Source: Nocardia aurea
GTDB taxonomy: Bacteria > Actinomycetota > Actinomycetes > Mycobacteriales > Mycobacteriaceae
DNA: 64,000 bases
Assembly: GCF_003123685.1 (NCBI RefSeq)
Contig: NZ_QCYJ01000107.1
Location: 1 to 64,000, forward strand
Direction of reading: 5' to 3'
Below are positions 9,933 to 18,635 of this stretch, in pieces. Numbering within the stretch: position 1 is the stretch's first letter; every line of letters begins with the position of its first letter. The notes under the pieces were generated by a model. That model did no database searches. It was not told where the DNA came from and saw only the letters and a program-made list of their open reading frames with translations. The position numbers and the translations under genes were made by a program.

Positions 9933-10395
9933 CGGCTGATCCTCGGTCCCTACATGCGAGGCTGTCCAGGAGGTTTACGCGGTGTGGTGGTGCCGAGTCG
10001 ACAGATGGTCTTGTTGAGGCCTCATCGATGCGGCCGCTCTGCAGGCCGTCAACGCCGTTCAGGTCGAAAGGATCTCGATGCTGGCAACGTGTCCGATGGT
10101 CCGCCAGCGGAACCTCGGACTTGTCTCATCTCCGTCCATAGTCCGGCTTAGGCGCCTGAATGCCAAAGGTGTGCTTGGTGAAAAGGTGGGCGATAAAGGG
10201 GGGTGGAAGGTGTGGATGAATGCGTAGGTAGTGGGAGGTGGATGCTCAGGTGAGGTTGTGGATGGCTGGGGACAGATTGGAGAGCGAGATGAAGTGCGGG
10301 TGGTGAGGCGTGTACGTGAGCGATGGGCGGGGTAGGAACCGGAGCATGTAATCCGGTTCCATCGTGACGACGGCTGTCGCGTGTCCGAGGGGCGG
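9933..10395. other. Intergenic, no gene supported
   Basis: This gap of about 460 bases lies downstream of the long minus-strand gene array. It is purine-rich on the plus strand between 10170 and 10330. The only clear structure is the hairpin at 10335-10360. No open frame with a ribosome site was found. Confidence 0.45.
10335..10360 (-). terminator. Hairpin downstream of the minus-strand array
   Basis: A perfect 9-bp stem (GGAACCGGA with TCCGGTTCC) encloses an 8-base loop, about 35 bases past the stop of the last gene in the array. It has no clear U-tract, so a terminator role is inferred from position. Confidence 0.45.
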
Positions 10396-10818
10396 TCACG
10401 CTCGCGGTGACGGTCGGGTCCGGACCGCTGCGCGCGGGTCGAGGTCGGGATCGAGGCTTACTGCGGCGAGGGTGTGGCCGTGGCAGGGCTTGGGCGCGCA
10501 CCAGCAGCCGAGCACCCGGCGGCGGAGTTCGCCGCCGCGGAGGCGGGTGAGGAGGTCGGGTCGTTCGGTGAGGTGGCGGGCGTGCGCGATGAGTACGTCG
10601 GCGCGGTTGCCGTCGCGTCCGAGGACGAAGGGGTTGCCCCAACTGCTGGTGCGGTCGATGGGCACGAACAGGTGGTGGCGGCGTGCCCACTCGATCAGGT
10701 GCGCGTGTCCGGCGGCGGCGCGCATCGACACCATGACCGGCCGGCCGGTGGCAAGGGTCTGGTGTAGCTCGGTGATCGTGAGGTGTGCGGGGTCGGTGAG
10801 CGGTGCGGAGTGGGTCAC
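10396..10818 (-). CDS. DUF4326 domain protein, 140 aa
   Basis: The protein carries the hallmarks of DUF4326: a WGNPFVLGRDG motif and, near the C-terminus, LGCWCAPKPCHGHTLA. The clustered Cys and His residues suggest a metal-binding or thiol-based site. The family is common in phages and plasmids, and its function is not established. The GTG start at 10818 follows AAGGA, only about 30 bases after the restored stop of the upstream frameshifted gene. It is the last gene of the minus-strand array. Confidence 0.85.
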   Translation of the reverse strand: MTHSAPLTDPAHLTITELHQTLATGRPVMVSMRAAAGHAHLIEWARRHHLFVPIDRTSSWGNPFVLGRDGNRADVLIAHARHLTERPDLLTRLRGGELRRRVLGCWCAPKPCHGHTLAAVSLDPDLDPRAAVRTRPSPRA

Positions 10819-10846
10819 GGCGAATGGGTCCTTCCGGTCGGGTCGG

Positions 10847-11249
10847 TCAGTCCGGTGGGGTGGGGACGCGCGTCCATCCGTGGGATTGGCAGGTGTAGTG
10901 GCGGTCGTCGAGTGCGACGGGGTCGCCGACCGACAGGGACCGCAGACCTGGCAGGCCCTGCCCCTTTGGCGTACCAGGTGTCGGTGTGGGTCTGGTCGTC
11001 GTCGTGTTCGGGGTGGTCGTTGAACGTGGCGAAGACGCGTTCGAGCAGAACCACGTCGGCGTCGGTGTCGACGGGCAGGGGGTAGGTGTAGGCCAGCGTC
11101 ATGGGTGCGTCGGGTCGGTATCCGGTGAGTAGCGCGGTCGGGTCGGTGTTGAGGTAGACCCGCACCCGAACCTGGGTCGGGCGGGAGGCGGACACGGCGT
11201 CGCGGAGGGCACGCAGTACGCGGCGGGCGCGGGTCGAGAGTCGATGCAC
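10847..11249 (-). pseudogene. Hypothetical gene with a +1 frameshift, about 133 aa if restored
   Basis: Translation starts at the GTG at 11249 behind a good AGGAG site (MHRLSTRARRVLRALRDAVS). The frame reads sensibly to TDTWYAKG. At 10961-10964 a run of four C (G in the mRNA) shifts it into a basic, proline-rich tail. Deleting one base restores GQGLPGLRSLSVGDPVALDD, then YTCQSHGWT and a stop at 10847, with a normal spacing to the next gene. The restored C-terminus (SLSVGD...WTRV) looks like small actinobacterial plasmid proteins. It may be a pseudogene, a sequencing error or programmed frameshifting. Function unknown. Confidence 0.7.
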
Positions 11250-11284
11250 GGTGGGTGCTCCTGTCGGATTCGGGGATAGTGGGG

Positions 11285-11323
11285 ACCGGCCCGCCGCAGG
11301 GGTCGACACCGCGGCGGACCGGT
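11285..11323. terminator. Intergenic hairpin
   Basis: Arms ACCGGCCCGCCGC (11285-11297) and GCGGCGGACCGGT (11311-11323) pair with one mismatch. It lies between the 536-aa gene stop and the next minus-strand gene, without a U-tract. Confidence 0.5.
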
Positions 11324-11354
11324 GATCACGGGGTGGAGCCGAACGAGGGGCGGG

Positions 11355-12965
11355 TCAGGCAACCGCGGTGGTGCGGGTGGTGGTGGGCACGAGTCCGAGG
11401 TCGATGCGGCAGTTCGTGCAGTAGTTGTCGGCGTGCACGATGCCGTTTCGGGCGCAGGCGTCGCAGCGTCCGATGCGCTGCCCGGCTCCGAGCGCGGTCC
11501 CGCCCCGCCGTGGCCGACGCGTGGTGGTGCGGGGTGCGCGTTCGGGCTGTTCGAGATTGGTGGCCATCCAGCGGGTGATCAGTCGCCAGGTCGGTCCGGT
11601 GTTGGCCGCCGCCGCGCGTACCCGGTCCAGCAGCACTCGTGCCTGGGCGGGGTGGGTGGCGGCGATGTGGGCGCAGCGGGATTCGACGTAGGCGTGGATG
11701 CGGTAGGCGTTGGTCACGACCACGGCGGGGATCGCGGGGACGCGGGGGATGCCGGGGTGGCCGTCGGTGCGGCAGACATCGCAGAGCCCGTCGTCGGAGA
11801 CCGGGACCCCGTCGCGGGTGTGCAGGGGGCGGCGGTCGTTGGCGGGCCGGTCGATCCAGCAGCCCACGCAGGGCCACCCGAGATAGGGGGTCATCGCGGC
11901 GAGGTCGTAGTCGAGCCCGGAGCCCTGCCAGGTGGATTCACGGATGTCGAGTTCGCTGTAGGGCAAATATTCGTCGCGGTCGCTGGGCATCGGGAGCCCG
12001 GTGCGACGGATGGCGAAGCGGGACTGGTCGGCGGCGGTGATGCGCGGCGGGAACTGCGGACGGGTGCGCCGGGTGCGTGCTCGGCGGGTGCTGGACCAGG
12101 GTTCGGGTTCGGTGTCGTGCTCGCGCAGGAATTCCCGTGTCGCGTCCTCGATTCCGGAGTGACGCAGGGCGGGGGTGATGTGGCGTTCGGGGAGTTCGGG
12201 GGCGAGCAGGTGCCGGTCTGCTTCGGTGTAGCACTCGGCGATGTGCAGGAAGTAGGAGCGGTCCCACAGCTCGGCCTGCACGTGCGCCCACACCTGCCCG
12301 GCCTTTTTCCGGGGTTCGGGCACCGGCGGGGTGCGGTCGTCGTCGACGGCGGTGTCGATGGCGTACAACCGCCGCGCGGCGTATCCCGCGTATTCGCGCT
12401 GTCGGCGTTCGGCCACGGCGCGGTCCCGTCCGCGGTGGCGCAAGCTCACCAGCGTGGTGGTGGGGGCAGGGATCCGCGCGCGGCGCGCGGCGATCTTCTC
12501 GGGCTGGTAGCGGGCGGCGTCGGTCGCCGCGGATGGTGTGGCGGTGTCGCGTTCGCGGTGTCGGTGGTCGCGGATGGAGCGGCGCACCCATTCGGCCGCC
12601 TCGATCGAGGTCTCGGACTGCTGGGGGAGTTCGGGCCGGTACAGGCCGGGGTCGCCTTCGGCGGTGTGATCGATGATCAGCGACCGCAGTTCGGGTCGGG
12701 ACTTGGCCATCCATCCGAGTTGGCGGGCTGCGGTCTTCCACGGTGAGCGGGTCAGCAGGTCGGCGGCGCGGTCGAGGAAGGCGCGCTCGGTCGGTGAGGC
12801 GAGGGCGAGCACGGCGGTGAAGCGTTCGCGTGCGGCGTCGGGATCGGTGTCCAGGAGGTATTCGATGTCGCCGAGCGTGGCGGCGAACGGGGTGAGGGTC
12901 TCGGCGATTTCGGTGACGGTCTCGGTGGCAGTGTCGGTAACGGGTGCGTTCAGCGTTGCGGTCAT
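11355..12965 (-). CDS. Stand-alone homologue of the relaxase C-terminal extension, 536 aa
   Basis: This protein has no relaxase or helicase motif but matches the relaxase tail in order. Residues 30-115 (ERFTAVLALASPTERAFLDR, then ADLL, ARQLGWM, GLYRPE) parallel the relaxase segment near 1470-1560 (RFREFEHLATDEQRWVI, ADTL, ARLRWAGERFP, HVYQPD). A zinc module, CVGC...SDDGLCDVC, at about 366-395 parallels CVSC...SDDGLCEDC of the relaxase. A second CDAC...CTNC pair lies near the C-terminus. The ATG at 12965 follows an AGGA site and is preferred over an earlier in-frame codon. It may bind relaxase partners or DNA; this is inference. Confidence 0.75.
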   Translation of the reverse strand: MTATLNAPVTDTATETVTEIAETLTPFAATLGDIEYLLDTDPDAARERFTAVLALASPTERAFLDRAADLLTRSPWKTAARQLGWMAKSRPELRSLIIDHTAEGDPGLYRPELPQQSETSIEAAEWVRRSIRDHRHRERDTATPSAATDAARYQPEKIAARRARIPAPTTTLVSLRHRGRDRAVAERRQREYAGYAARRLYAIDTAVDDDRTPPVPEPRKKAGQVWAHVQAELWDRSYFLHIAECYTEADRHLLAPELPERHITPALRHSGIEDATREFLREHDTEPEPWSSTRRARTRRTRPQFPPRITAADQSRFAIRRTGLPMPSDRDEYLPYSELDIRESTWQGSGLDYDLAAMTPYLGWPCVGCWIDRPANDRRPLHTRDGVPVSDDGLCDVCRTDGHPGIPRVPAIPAVVVTNAYRIHAYVESRCAHIAATHPAQARVLLDRVRAAAANTGPTWRLITRWMATNLEQPERAPRTTTRRPRRGGTALGAGQRIGRCDACARNGIVHADNYCTNCRIDLGLVPTTTRTTAVA

Positions 12966-13000
12966 CACTGGGTCCTGTTCTGTCGTGGAAACAGCTCGGC

Positions 13001-13046
13001 CCCGTGCCGGACGCACGCCAACGCGTGCGTAACCCCGACACGGGGC
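13001..13046. repeat. Nested inverted repeat upstream of the 536-aa gene
   Basis: An outer pair (GCCCCGTG with CACGGGGC) encloses a perfect inner hairpin (ACGCACGC, loop CAAC, GCGTGCGT). It sits about 35 bases upstream of the ATG on the template of the minus-strand mRNA, so it would fold in the 5' leader. It could be an attenuator, an operator or a maturation site. Confidence 0.45.
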
Positions 13047-13362
13047 TGGGCGGCTGGTCGTCTGACCCGCCGGAGTGCGATCGACCAGGGTGGGTGCCCG
13101 ACACGGCGGAGGGAACGCGCCGAAAGGACGACGCCGAATTCGCTGCGCACAACAACTGGTCCGGCGGATCCGAGTCAGGCGGCGCGCTGGGCGAATTCGG
13201 TGGTGGCCGGGCGCGGGCCTGCAGCCGTGGCGGGCTCACGCGCTGGTAGCACTCAGACAGGCGGGGCAGACGGCCAGACGACCAGCCCTCCCCAACCGCA
13301 ACCTTCTGATCGCGGACGCGACCGGCATCAGGACGCTGGTCGCCTTCTCGCTGGCTGGGTGC
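13047..13362. other. Intergenic, no gene supported
   Basis: A gap of about 315 bases between two minus-strand genes. Several frames are open because of high GC, but none has a ribosome site or protein-like composition. Confidence 0.4.
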
Positions 13363-13740
13363 TCAGAACGGTGCGCTGTGTGCGTCGAGTGCGGTGATCA
13401 GCGCGTGGCGTTGGGCCAGGAGCTGATCGAGGATGTGACGGACGACCTCGGCCCGGGTGGCGTCGGGATCGGGGTGGGTGAAGGCCTCGGCGACGTCCAG
13501 ACTCCCGCTGGCCAGCCGCAGCTGTTGGCTCACCTCGATGATCAGGACCAGGTGTGCGTCGTCGAAGCGCCACAGCACGATCTCGCTGAGATCATCGCGC
13601 AGCTGCCCACCCAGGGCATAGATCGCGGTGTGCAGGACCTCTTCGATGCTCTCGATCGTCCGGATCGAGATCGGCTCGAGGAGCAGGACACCGAGCGAGA
13701 GCAGTCGCTCGAGGTCGGCATCGGTGATGGTGTCGGGCAC
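13363..13740 (-). CDS. Hypothetical protein, 125 aa
   Basis: The GTG at 13740 follows AAGGAAC and begins VPDTITDADLERLLSLGVLL. The protein looks like an alpha/beta fold with alternating amphipathic helices (TIESIEEVLHTAIYALGGQL) and strands (EIVLWRF, HLVLIIEVSQQLRL). No catalytic motif is visible. It is part of the minus-strand array of small genes between the SSB and the relaxase-tail protein. No family recognised. Confidence 0.65.
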   Translation of the reverse strand: MPDTITDADLERLLSLGVLLLEPISIRTIESIEEVLHTAIYALGGQLRDDLSEIVLWRFDDAHLVLIIEVSQQLRLASGSLDVAEAFTHPDPDATRAEVVRHILDQLLAQRHALITALDAHSAPF

Positions 13741-13763
13741 GGCGAGTTCCTTCGGAATCGGTG

Positions 13764-14150
13764 TCAGGTGTGTGGGTCGCGGTCCAGGCCGATCCACGCG
13801 TGTTGCCAGGCGGCGGTGAAGGTGGTGGCGTTCTCGGCGGCGCTGACGGGTTCGTCGTGGGACCGGGTGGCGTCGTAGATGACGACGGTCCAGCTGTCGA
13901 TGTCGCCGCGGTGGTCGGCGAGTCCGGCGTCGATGCTGGTGATCAGGACGTAGAGGGTGCCGGTCGGGTCGATGATCGGCCCGGCCTCGGCCTCGATGGC
14001 CACGAACGCGAACATCGGGATTCCGCCGGCATCGATGACGCGGGGATTGCCGCCGATCCCGGTCAGGAACTCGACTTCGGGACGGTGGGCACCCAGCAGC
14101 GGGGCCGCGATGTGTTCGGGCGCGGGAGCATTGGGGGAGTCAATGGGCAT
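13764..14150 (-). CDS. Hypothetical protein, 128 aa
   Basis: An AGGAGG site precedes the ATG at 14150 (MPIDSPNAPAPEHIAAPLLG). The fold looks mainly beta, with strands at VIDAGGIPMFAFVAIEA, TLYVLITSID and SWTVVIYDA. It ends with a Trp-rich helix (AAWQHAWIGLDRD). It lies 23 bases upstream of the 125-aa gene, so the two are probably co-transcribed. Function unknown. Confidence 0.65.
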   Translation of the reverse strand: MPIDSPNAPAPEHIAAPLLGAHRPEVEFLTGIGGNPRVIDAGGIPMFAFVAIEAEAGPIIDPTGTLYVLITSIDAGLADHRGDIDSWTVVIYDATRSHDEPVSAAENATTFTAAWQHAWIGLDRDPHT

Positions 14151-14164
14151 GCCGCCCTCCTGTC

Positions 14165-14204
14165 TGGTGGATGCACCCGACCGGTGTGTCGGGTGCATCC
14201 ACCA
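14165..14204. terminator. 17-bp perfect intergenic hairpin
   Basis: TGGTGGATGCACCCGAC pairs perfectly with its complement across a 6-base loop. It lies between the SSB stop and the 128-aa gene. It has no U-tract, so it could be a terminator, an mRNA-stabilising stem or a protein-binding site. Confidence 0.55.
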
Positions 14205-14272
14205 CCGGGCACCCGCCCTCGCGGTGAGCGCCGCTGGCGCGGGTGCGAAGAGGAGTCGTCCACGATGGGTTT

Positions 14273-14827
<555 letters not shown>

Positions 14828-14866
14828 TGTCGTGGTTTCTTCCTGTTCGGGTGGTGCACAACGAGC

Positions 14867-14902
14867 ACCGGCCCGCCACGAACGGATGTGTGGCGGGCCG
14901 GT
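14867..14902. terminator. 13-bp perfect hairpin between parB-like gene and ssb
   Basis: ACCGGCCCGCCAC and GTGGCGGGCCGGT pair perfectly across a 10-base loop. It lies just past the ParB-like stop and 40 bases before the ssb start. Confidence 0.55.
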
Positions 14903-14918
14903 CAACTGTGGTGAGGGT

Positions 14919-16601
14919 TCAGGACTCGATATCGATGTCGCGGTAATCGATGAGCCTGGCGGCGGCCTGCTCGACGTCAACGAGAGCGAAATCGTTGTCT
15001 GCGGTACGTGCGTTGAGGTCGGCGGCGGCCTCGGCGAGGAACCGCAGATACCTCTGGGTGGACCCCCGCGCGTCGCGCCACAGGCTCTTGCCGATCGCGA
15101 GTTCGGCGATAGCGACTTGCATGGCGAGCACGATCTTCCACGCCCGATTCGGCGACGCGGCTCCGATCGCGGCCACGAGTGCTTCGGTGCTGGAATCGAT
15201 GCCCAGCAGCGAGGCCACCTGTGCTCGTTCGTCGAAGGCGAGTCGGTGAGCGAGGGTTTCGGCGACGAAGGCCGCAGTGTCAGGAGGCAGTGTGGCTCCG
15301 GTGAGCAGGCGTGGCAGGAACTCGCGGCGATGTTCGTTGGCGGCCTCGCCGCGTTCGTTGAGCACGCGGACCCGCCGCCGATCCAACCGTGCCTGCTCCC
15401 GCGCGGCCACGGCCGCGGCTTCCGCGTCAGGATCGTGTTCGGGCGCGATGATGGTGAACCCACTGCCGGGCAACGCCTTTTCGGGCAGATAGTAGGTCGG
15501 GGTCCACTCATCGGCACGAGTCACTGTGTCGGTGTGGCGCAACCCCTCGCTGGGTACGGCATCAGGGTTGCCGCGGGTGCTCCAGTCCACCTCCTCGATC
15601 TCGACGCGGACACCGGATTCGGTGTCGACGAGCAGTGTGCCGCGTTCGACTGCCAGCCACACCACCCAGCGGGTCGGGTCGGCGTAGAGGTGATCGACAG
15701 TGACCGGCTCGCCCGCCTCGGTGACCAACCGGTCGATCGGCAGGTAGCCGGTGTCGGTGTCGGGTTCGCTGGTGAGGATGCCGAATCCGTAGACGGCGTA
15801 GGCGAGCGCGGTCTCGAGACGGTCTTTGGTGGTGGTGCGCTCGTTGTCGATCAGTCGGCGCGTGTAGCCGAAGTTGTAGCGTCCGGCGCTCTCGAGACGG
15901 GCGACGGCGTCGGTGTCGCCGCGGGCCTCGTAGTCGGCGATGACCGAGAGTTGGTCGAGGTCGAACTTCCGGTCGCCCAGTAGCTGTGTCGCTGTCGGTG
16001 ATGCGCCGATCGCGCCGACCTTGGTGATCTCGGAGCGCTTGCGCTGCAATCCGTGCGCTATCCGGGTCGGGGTCGCACCCAATTCGAGCATCAACGCGAT
16101 CCCTCGGGCGCGGTCGACCTCCGACAGTGGGATACGTCGGTCGTTGAGGGTGATCTGGTCCAGGGTGCGCTCGATGCGGTGTTCGTTGTCCTCGATGTCA
16201 GGGTCGGCGGGGGCGATCCACACCGGTACGGACTCGAGTCCGACCTTACGGGCCAGCAGTACCCGCAGCTGCCCGTCGTAGACGCGGATCGTCCCGTCCG
16301 GTCCGCGCTGCGCCAGCGCCGGTGCCCGCACCCCGCGTGCGCGGATCGAGGCTTCCTGATCGGGGTAGTCGTCCAGATCGAAACTCATCCGCACGTTCTC
16401 ATCGATCACCAGATCGTTCGGGTTCTTGTACTCCGCTACCGCTTCTGGCGGCGGGATCAACGTCAGGTCCGCGGCGGCGGCATCGGTCGAGCCCTGCCCG
16501 GCGGTGTCGGTGGTGTCGGGGGCGGCGGCCGATACCTGGTCGGTGTCGGGCTGTTCGGATCCACTGGGGTCGGCGGCGATGGACGGGGAAGCAGTACTCA
16601 T
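14919..16601 (-). CDS. ParB-like nuclease-domain protein, 560 aa
   Basis: A ParB/Spo0J N-terminal domain is visible: NPNDLVIDENVRMSFDLDDY, then PALAQRGPDGTIRVYDGQLR followed by a VGLESVPVWI segment. A helix-turn-helix region follows (TLNDRRIPLSEVDRARGIAL, GATPTRIAHGLQRKRSEITK). The C-terminal half is a long helical extension with no known domain. The start at 16601 follows AGGAG. Members of this group act in plasmid partition or transcription. No ParA-like ATPase gene is next to it, so a partition role is uncertain. Length is well above the usual 300 residues. Confidence 0.85.
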   Translation of the reverse strand: MSTASPSIAADPSGSEQPDTDQVSAAAPDTTDTAGQGSTDAAAADLTLIPPPEAVAEYKNPNDLVIDENVRMSFDLDDYPDQEASIRARGVRAPALAQRGPDGTIRVYDGQLRVLLARKVGLESVPVWIAPADPDIEDNEHRIERTLDQITLNDRRIPLSEVDRARGIALMLELGATPTRIAHGLQRKRSEITKVGAIGASPTATQLLGDRKFDLDQLSVIADYEARGDTDAVARLESAGRYNFGYTRRLIDNERTTTKDRLETALAYAVYGFGILTSEPDTDTGYLPIDRLVTEAGEPVTVDHLYADPTRWVVWLAVERGTLLVDTESGVRVEIEEVDWSTRGNPDAVPSEGLRHTDTVTRADEWTPTYYLPEKALPGSGFTIIAPEHDPDAEAAAVAAREQARLDRRRVRVLNERGEAANEHRREFLPRLLTGATLPPDTAAFVAETLAHRLAFDERAQVASLLGIDSSTEALVAAIGAASPNRAWKIVLAMQVAIAELAIGKSLWRDARGSTQRYLRFLAEAAADLNARTADNDFALVDVEQAAARLIDYRDIDIES

Positions 16602-16738
16602 CGGTGAACTCCTCGCGAAAGGGTCGGCACGCACACCCCGGCTGTGAACGCGGGGAACGGTCGTGGGGTGGCGGTGTCATCGGATGGGGCGTGGGTCGTC
16701 GAATCGTGAGAAACCCGCAAGAGATGGGCGGATCAGGT

Positions 16739-16975
16739 TCAGGCGGCCGAAGCGCGGCGCTGGCGGGTCACGTTGACCGGGGCAAGCCGCAGCACTCCGG
16801 CATCGTCGGTGTCGAGGTAGACCCAGTTCCGTCCACGCCAGTCCGGGAACCGATCTCGCCAGTCCGTCTCGACCTGGTCCTCGGTGAGCGCGGAGACCGG
16901 ACCGGCATAACCGCGTTCGAGCAGCTGCTGATACTCGGCGCGAGTGATGGACTGCATGGGCACAGGGTTGGACAT
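16739..16975 (-). CDS. Small hypothetical protein, 78 aa
   Basis: A GGAGG site precedes the ATG at 16975 (MSNPVPMQSITRAEYQQLLE). The C-terminal half looks beta-rich (NWVYLDTDDAGVLRLAPVNV). It lies upstream of the ParB-like gene in the same array. No family recognised. Confidence 0.65.
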   Translation of the reverse strand: MSNPVPMQSITRAEYQQLLERGYAGPVSALTEDQVETDWRDRFPDWRGRNWVYLDTDDAGVLRLAPVNVTRQRRASAA

Positions 16976-17006
16976 GTGGACCTCCAAGAATTGAGCGGTC
17001 ACGAAA

Positions 17007-17060
17007 CGCATCACCCGGCGGGTGATGCGAAAGGGATATGAGCGGTCTGCCGCCGCTCAT
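17007..17060. repeat. Two adjacent hairpins
   Basis: The first is a perfect 10-bp stem (CGCATCACCC, loop GGC) at 17007-17029. The second is an 8-bp stem (ATGAGCGG with CCGCTCAT) at 17038-17060 whose right arm overlaps the stop codon of the 39-aa gene. Confidence 0.5.
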
Positions 17061-17176
17061 CGAGGGTCGCGGCGGCGTTCCAGTTCTCGATGGCGCAGCG
17101 AGGTCGAGTGGCGCTGAACGCGCCACCCGGGCCTGAGCGTCGCCGCGATCCGTGCGGTGAGGTCGTGGAAATCCAT
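17057..17176 (-). CDS. Very small basic protein, 39 aa
   Basis: A strong GGAAGGAG site precedes the ATG at 17176. The product (starts MDFHDLTARIAATLRPGWRV) becomes very basic toward the end (HRELERRRDPR). The ribosome site and position in the array support translation. It could be a small DNA- or RNA-binding peptide; no family recognised. Confidence 0.5.
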   Translation of the reverse strand: MDFHDLTARIAATLRPGWRVQRHSTSLRHRELERRRDPR

Positions 17177-17220
17177 TGGCGGTCTACTCCTTCCGAGGCT
17201 CGTGGACGTGGGGGATGGGG

Positions 17221-17886
17221 TCAGAAGCCGAGCAGTGTTTTGGCGGCGATGAGTTGATCGAGTGCCTCGCGACGGCGGTCGGTCTCGGGGACGGCGGTGT
17301 CGCGGATCTTGCGCAGCCGCAGGAACCGGACCCCGGACAGTGCGATGCCGGCCGCGGGTGCGGCGGTTTCGCTGCCGGGGTCTTCGATCACCTGGTAGTC
17401 GGCGAGGTCGAGCCATGCTTCGTACCAGGCTTCGGCGGGTCGGCCGTCGCGGGCGGGTTCGCGCGGGTCGGCCTGGCGCGGCTGCCAGTACCGGCATTCA
17501 CAGACCGGATCGTCGCAGCGGGCGAACCGCACCGCGGGGTTGGCGTGGTAGTGGTGTTGTTGCCCGGCCAGCATCGGGCACGCACGCCGCGAATAGTGCC
17601 CACATTCTGGGTGGGTTCCTGGCTCTACCGCCAGCCCACGCAGGTAGTCGATCGAGCGGATGAACACCACCACCCGGTCGGTGAGCGGTTGCCCGCAGAT
17701 CTGACACCGCTTACCCCACAGCACCCAGTGCGCGCGGACCGGATCCAGCATCCCCCACACCGGTCGCGCCGGATCACGATGGCTCAACGTGATGTAGGGG
17801 ACGACCAGACCACGCGCCCGACGCGCGTCGGACAAACGAGCCGGGCCCGCCACACGATCCGGGCCCGACGGTGACGTGGTAACCAT
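17221..17886 (-). CDS. Cys/His-rich hypothetical protein, 221 aa
   Basis: The product contains probable zinc sites: CQICGQPL near residue 64, then HPECGHYSRRACPMLAGQQH and CDDPVCECRYWQP. The N-terminal segment (VPYITLSHRDPARPVWGMLD) looks like a folded beta region. The C-terminus is helical (REALDQLIAAKTLLGF). A GAGG site precedes the ATG. Zinc-finger proteins of this kind occur on actinobacterial plasmids and phages, but I cannot name this family. Confidence 0.7.
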   Translation of the reverse strand: MVTTSPSGPDRVAGPARLSDARRARGLVVPYITLSHRDPARPVWGMLDPVRAHWVLWGKRCQICGQPLTDRVVVFIRSIDYLRGLAVEPGTHPECGHYSRRACPMLAGQQHHYHANPAVRFARCDDPVCECRYWQPRQADPREPARDGRPAEAWYEAWLDLADYQVIEDPGSETAAPAAGIALSGVRFLRLRKIRDTAVPETDRRREALDQLIAAKTLLGF

Positions 17887-17940
17887 GACTACCTCGAATC
17901 TTCAGTGGGAGTACGGGAAACAGCCCCAGGACCGAACTGG

Positions 17941-18165
17941 TCACCGGCGCCGTGGTGACGGCGTCGTGGGCTCGAGGGGTTCGGCGGACAACCGCACGCA
18001 CACCCGCCGAACCTCGTGTCCGGGGCTGGTGATGGTGACCTCGATCTGGGCGGTGAGAGCACCGGGTGGGGTGGGACCGCCGCTCCAGGGGTGGTAGCGG
18101 CCGGCGTCGAGGGCGGGTAGGTTCGCCTCGATCCAGGCGAGAAGGTCGGTGGCGTGGACGATCAC
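17941..18165 (-). CDS. Small hypothetical protein, 74 aa, coupled start
   Basis: The GTG at 18165 overlaps the stop of the upstream gene as GTGA, which suggests translational coupling. The product (IVHATDLLAWIEANLPALDA, then a beta region TAQIEVTITSPGHEVRRVCV) is about half helix and half strand. No family recognised. Confidence 0.6.
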   Translation of the reverse strand: MIVHATDLLAWIEANLPALDAGRYHPWSGGPTPPGALTAQIEVTITSPGHEVRRVCVRLSAEPLEPTTPSPRRR

Positions 18166-18635
18166 GGCTGCCAGCGGCGGCCGGTGTGCGGGTCGTGATC
18201 GTGCACGGCCACAACCGTCGGTGCGCCGGGAACCACGGTGGACAGCGTGCGCGCGAGCACGGCTTGGCGGCCCCCGGCGGCCCACCAGCCCGCCGCGAGG
18301 ACCCACCGGGATCCGGTGTGTTCGGCGGGGCTCAGGTACCACCCGAATTCGGGCAGACCGATCCCAAACGGATCGACCTCCCACCTGGGGATGCCGTCAG
18401 GATCGGTTCTCGGCGAGGCCCCGGCATTCTCGACGCGGATCAACGCCATCACCAGACCGGCGTGCTGGGCGGGGATGCCGTCGAAGGCGGCGATCGGGGT
18501 TCCGGGCCGTGGCGTGATCGCGAAGGCGGCGTAATAGCCCACAACCAGAACCGAGCCGGACGCATCGATCTCGGGAAGGTAAGGCGCATACCGTGGGTCG
18601 GCTCGCAGCCGCGCGGTGTAGCGGTCAATCGACAT
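18162..18635 (-). CDS. Hypothetical protein, 157 aa
   Basis: A GGAGG site precedes the ATG at 18635 (MSIDRYTARLRADPRYAPYL). The middle has hydrophobic strands (SVLVVGYYAAFAITPRPG, GLVMALIRVENAG) and a Trp-rich segment (FGWYLSPAEHTGSRWVLAAG). It ends at 18162, overlapping the next gene start. Its own start overlaps the end of the upstream gene, so three genes form a coupled unit. Function unknown. Confidence 0.65.
   Translation of the reverse strand: MSIDRYTARLRADPRYAPYLPEIDASGSVLVVGYYAAFAITPRPGTPIAAFDGIPAQHAGLVMALIRVENAGASPRTDPDGIPRWEVDPFGIGLPEFGWYLSPAEHTGSRWVLAAGWWAAGGRQAVLARTLSTVVPGAPTVVAVHDHDPHTGRRWQP

Noticed and set aside
11322..12746. 474-codon plus-strand open frame opposite the relaxase-tail-like gene
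   Set aside because: It is a shadow of the minus-strand gene: Gly/Val-rich composition, no ribosome site, and no domain, while the other strand shows zinc motifs and similarity to the relaxase.
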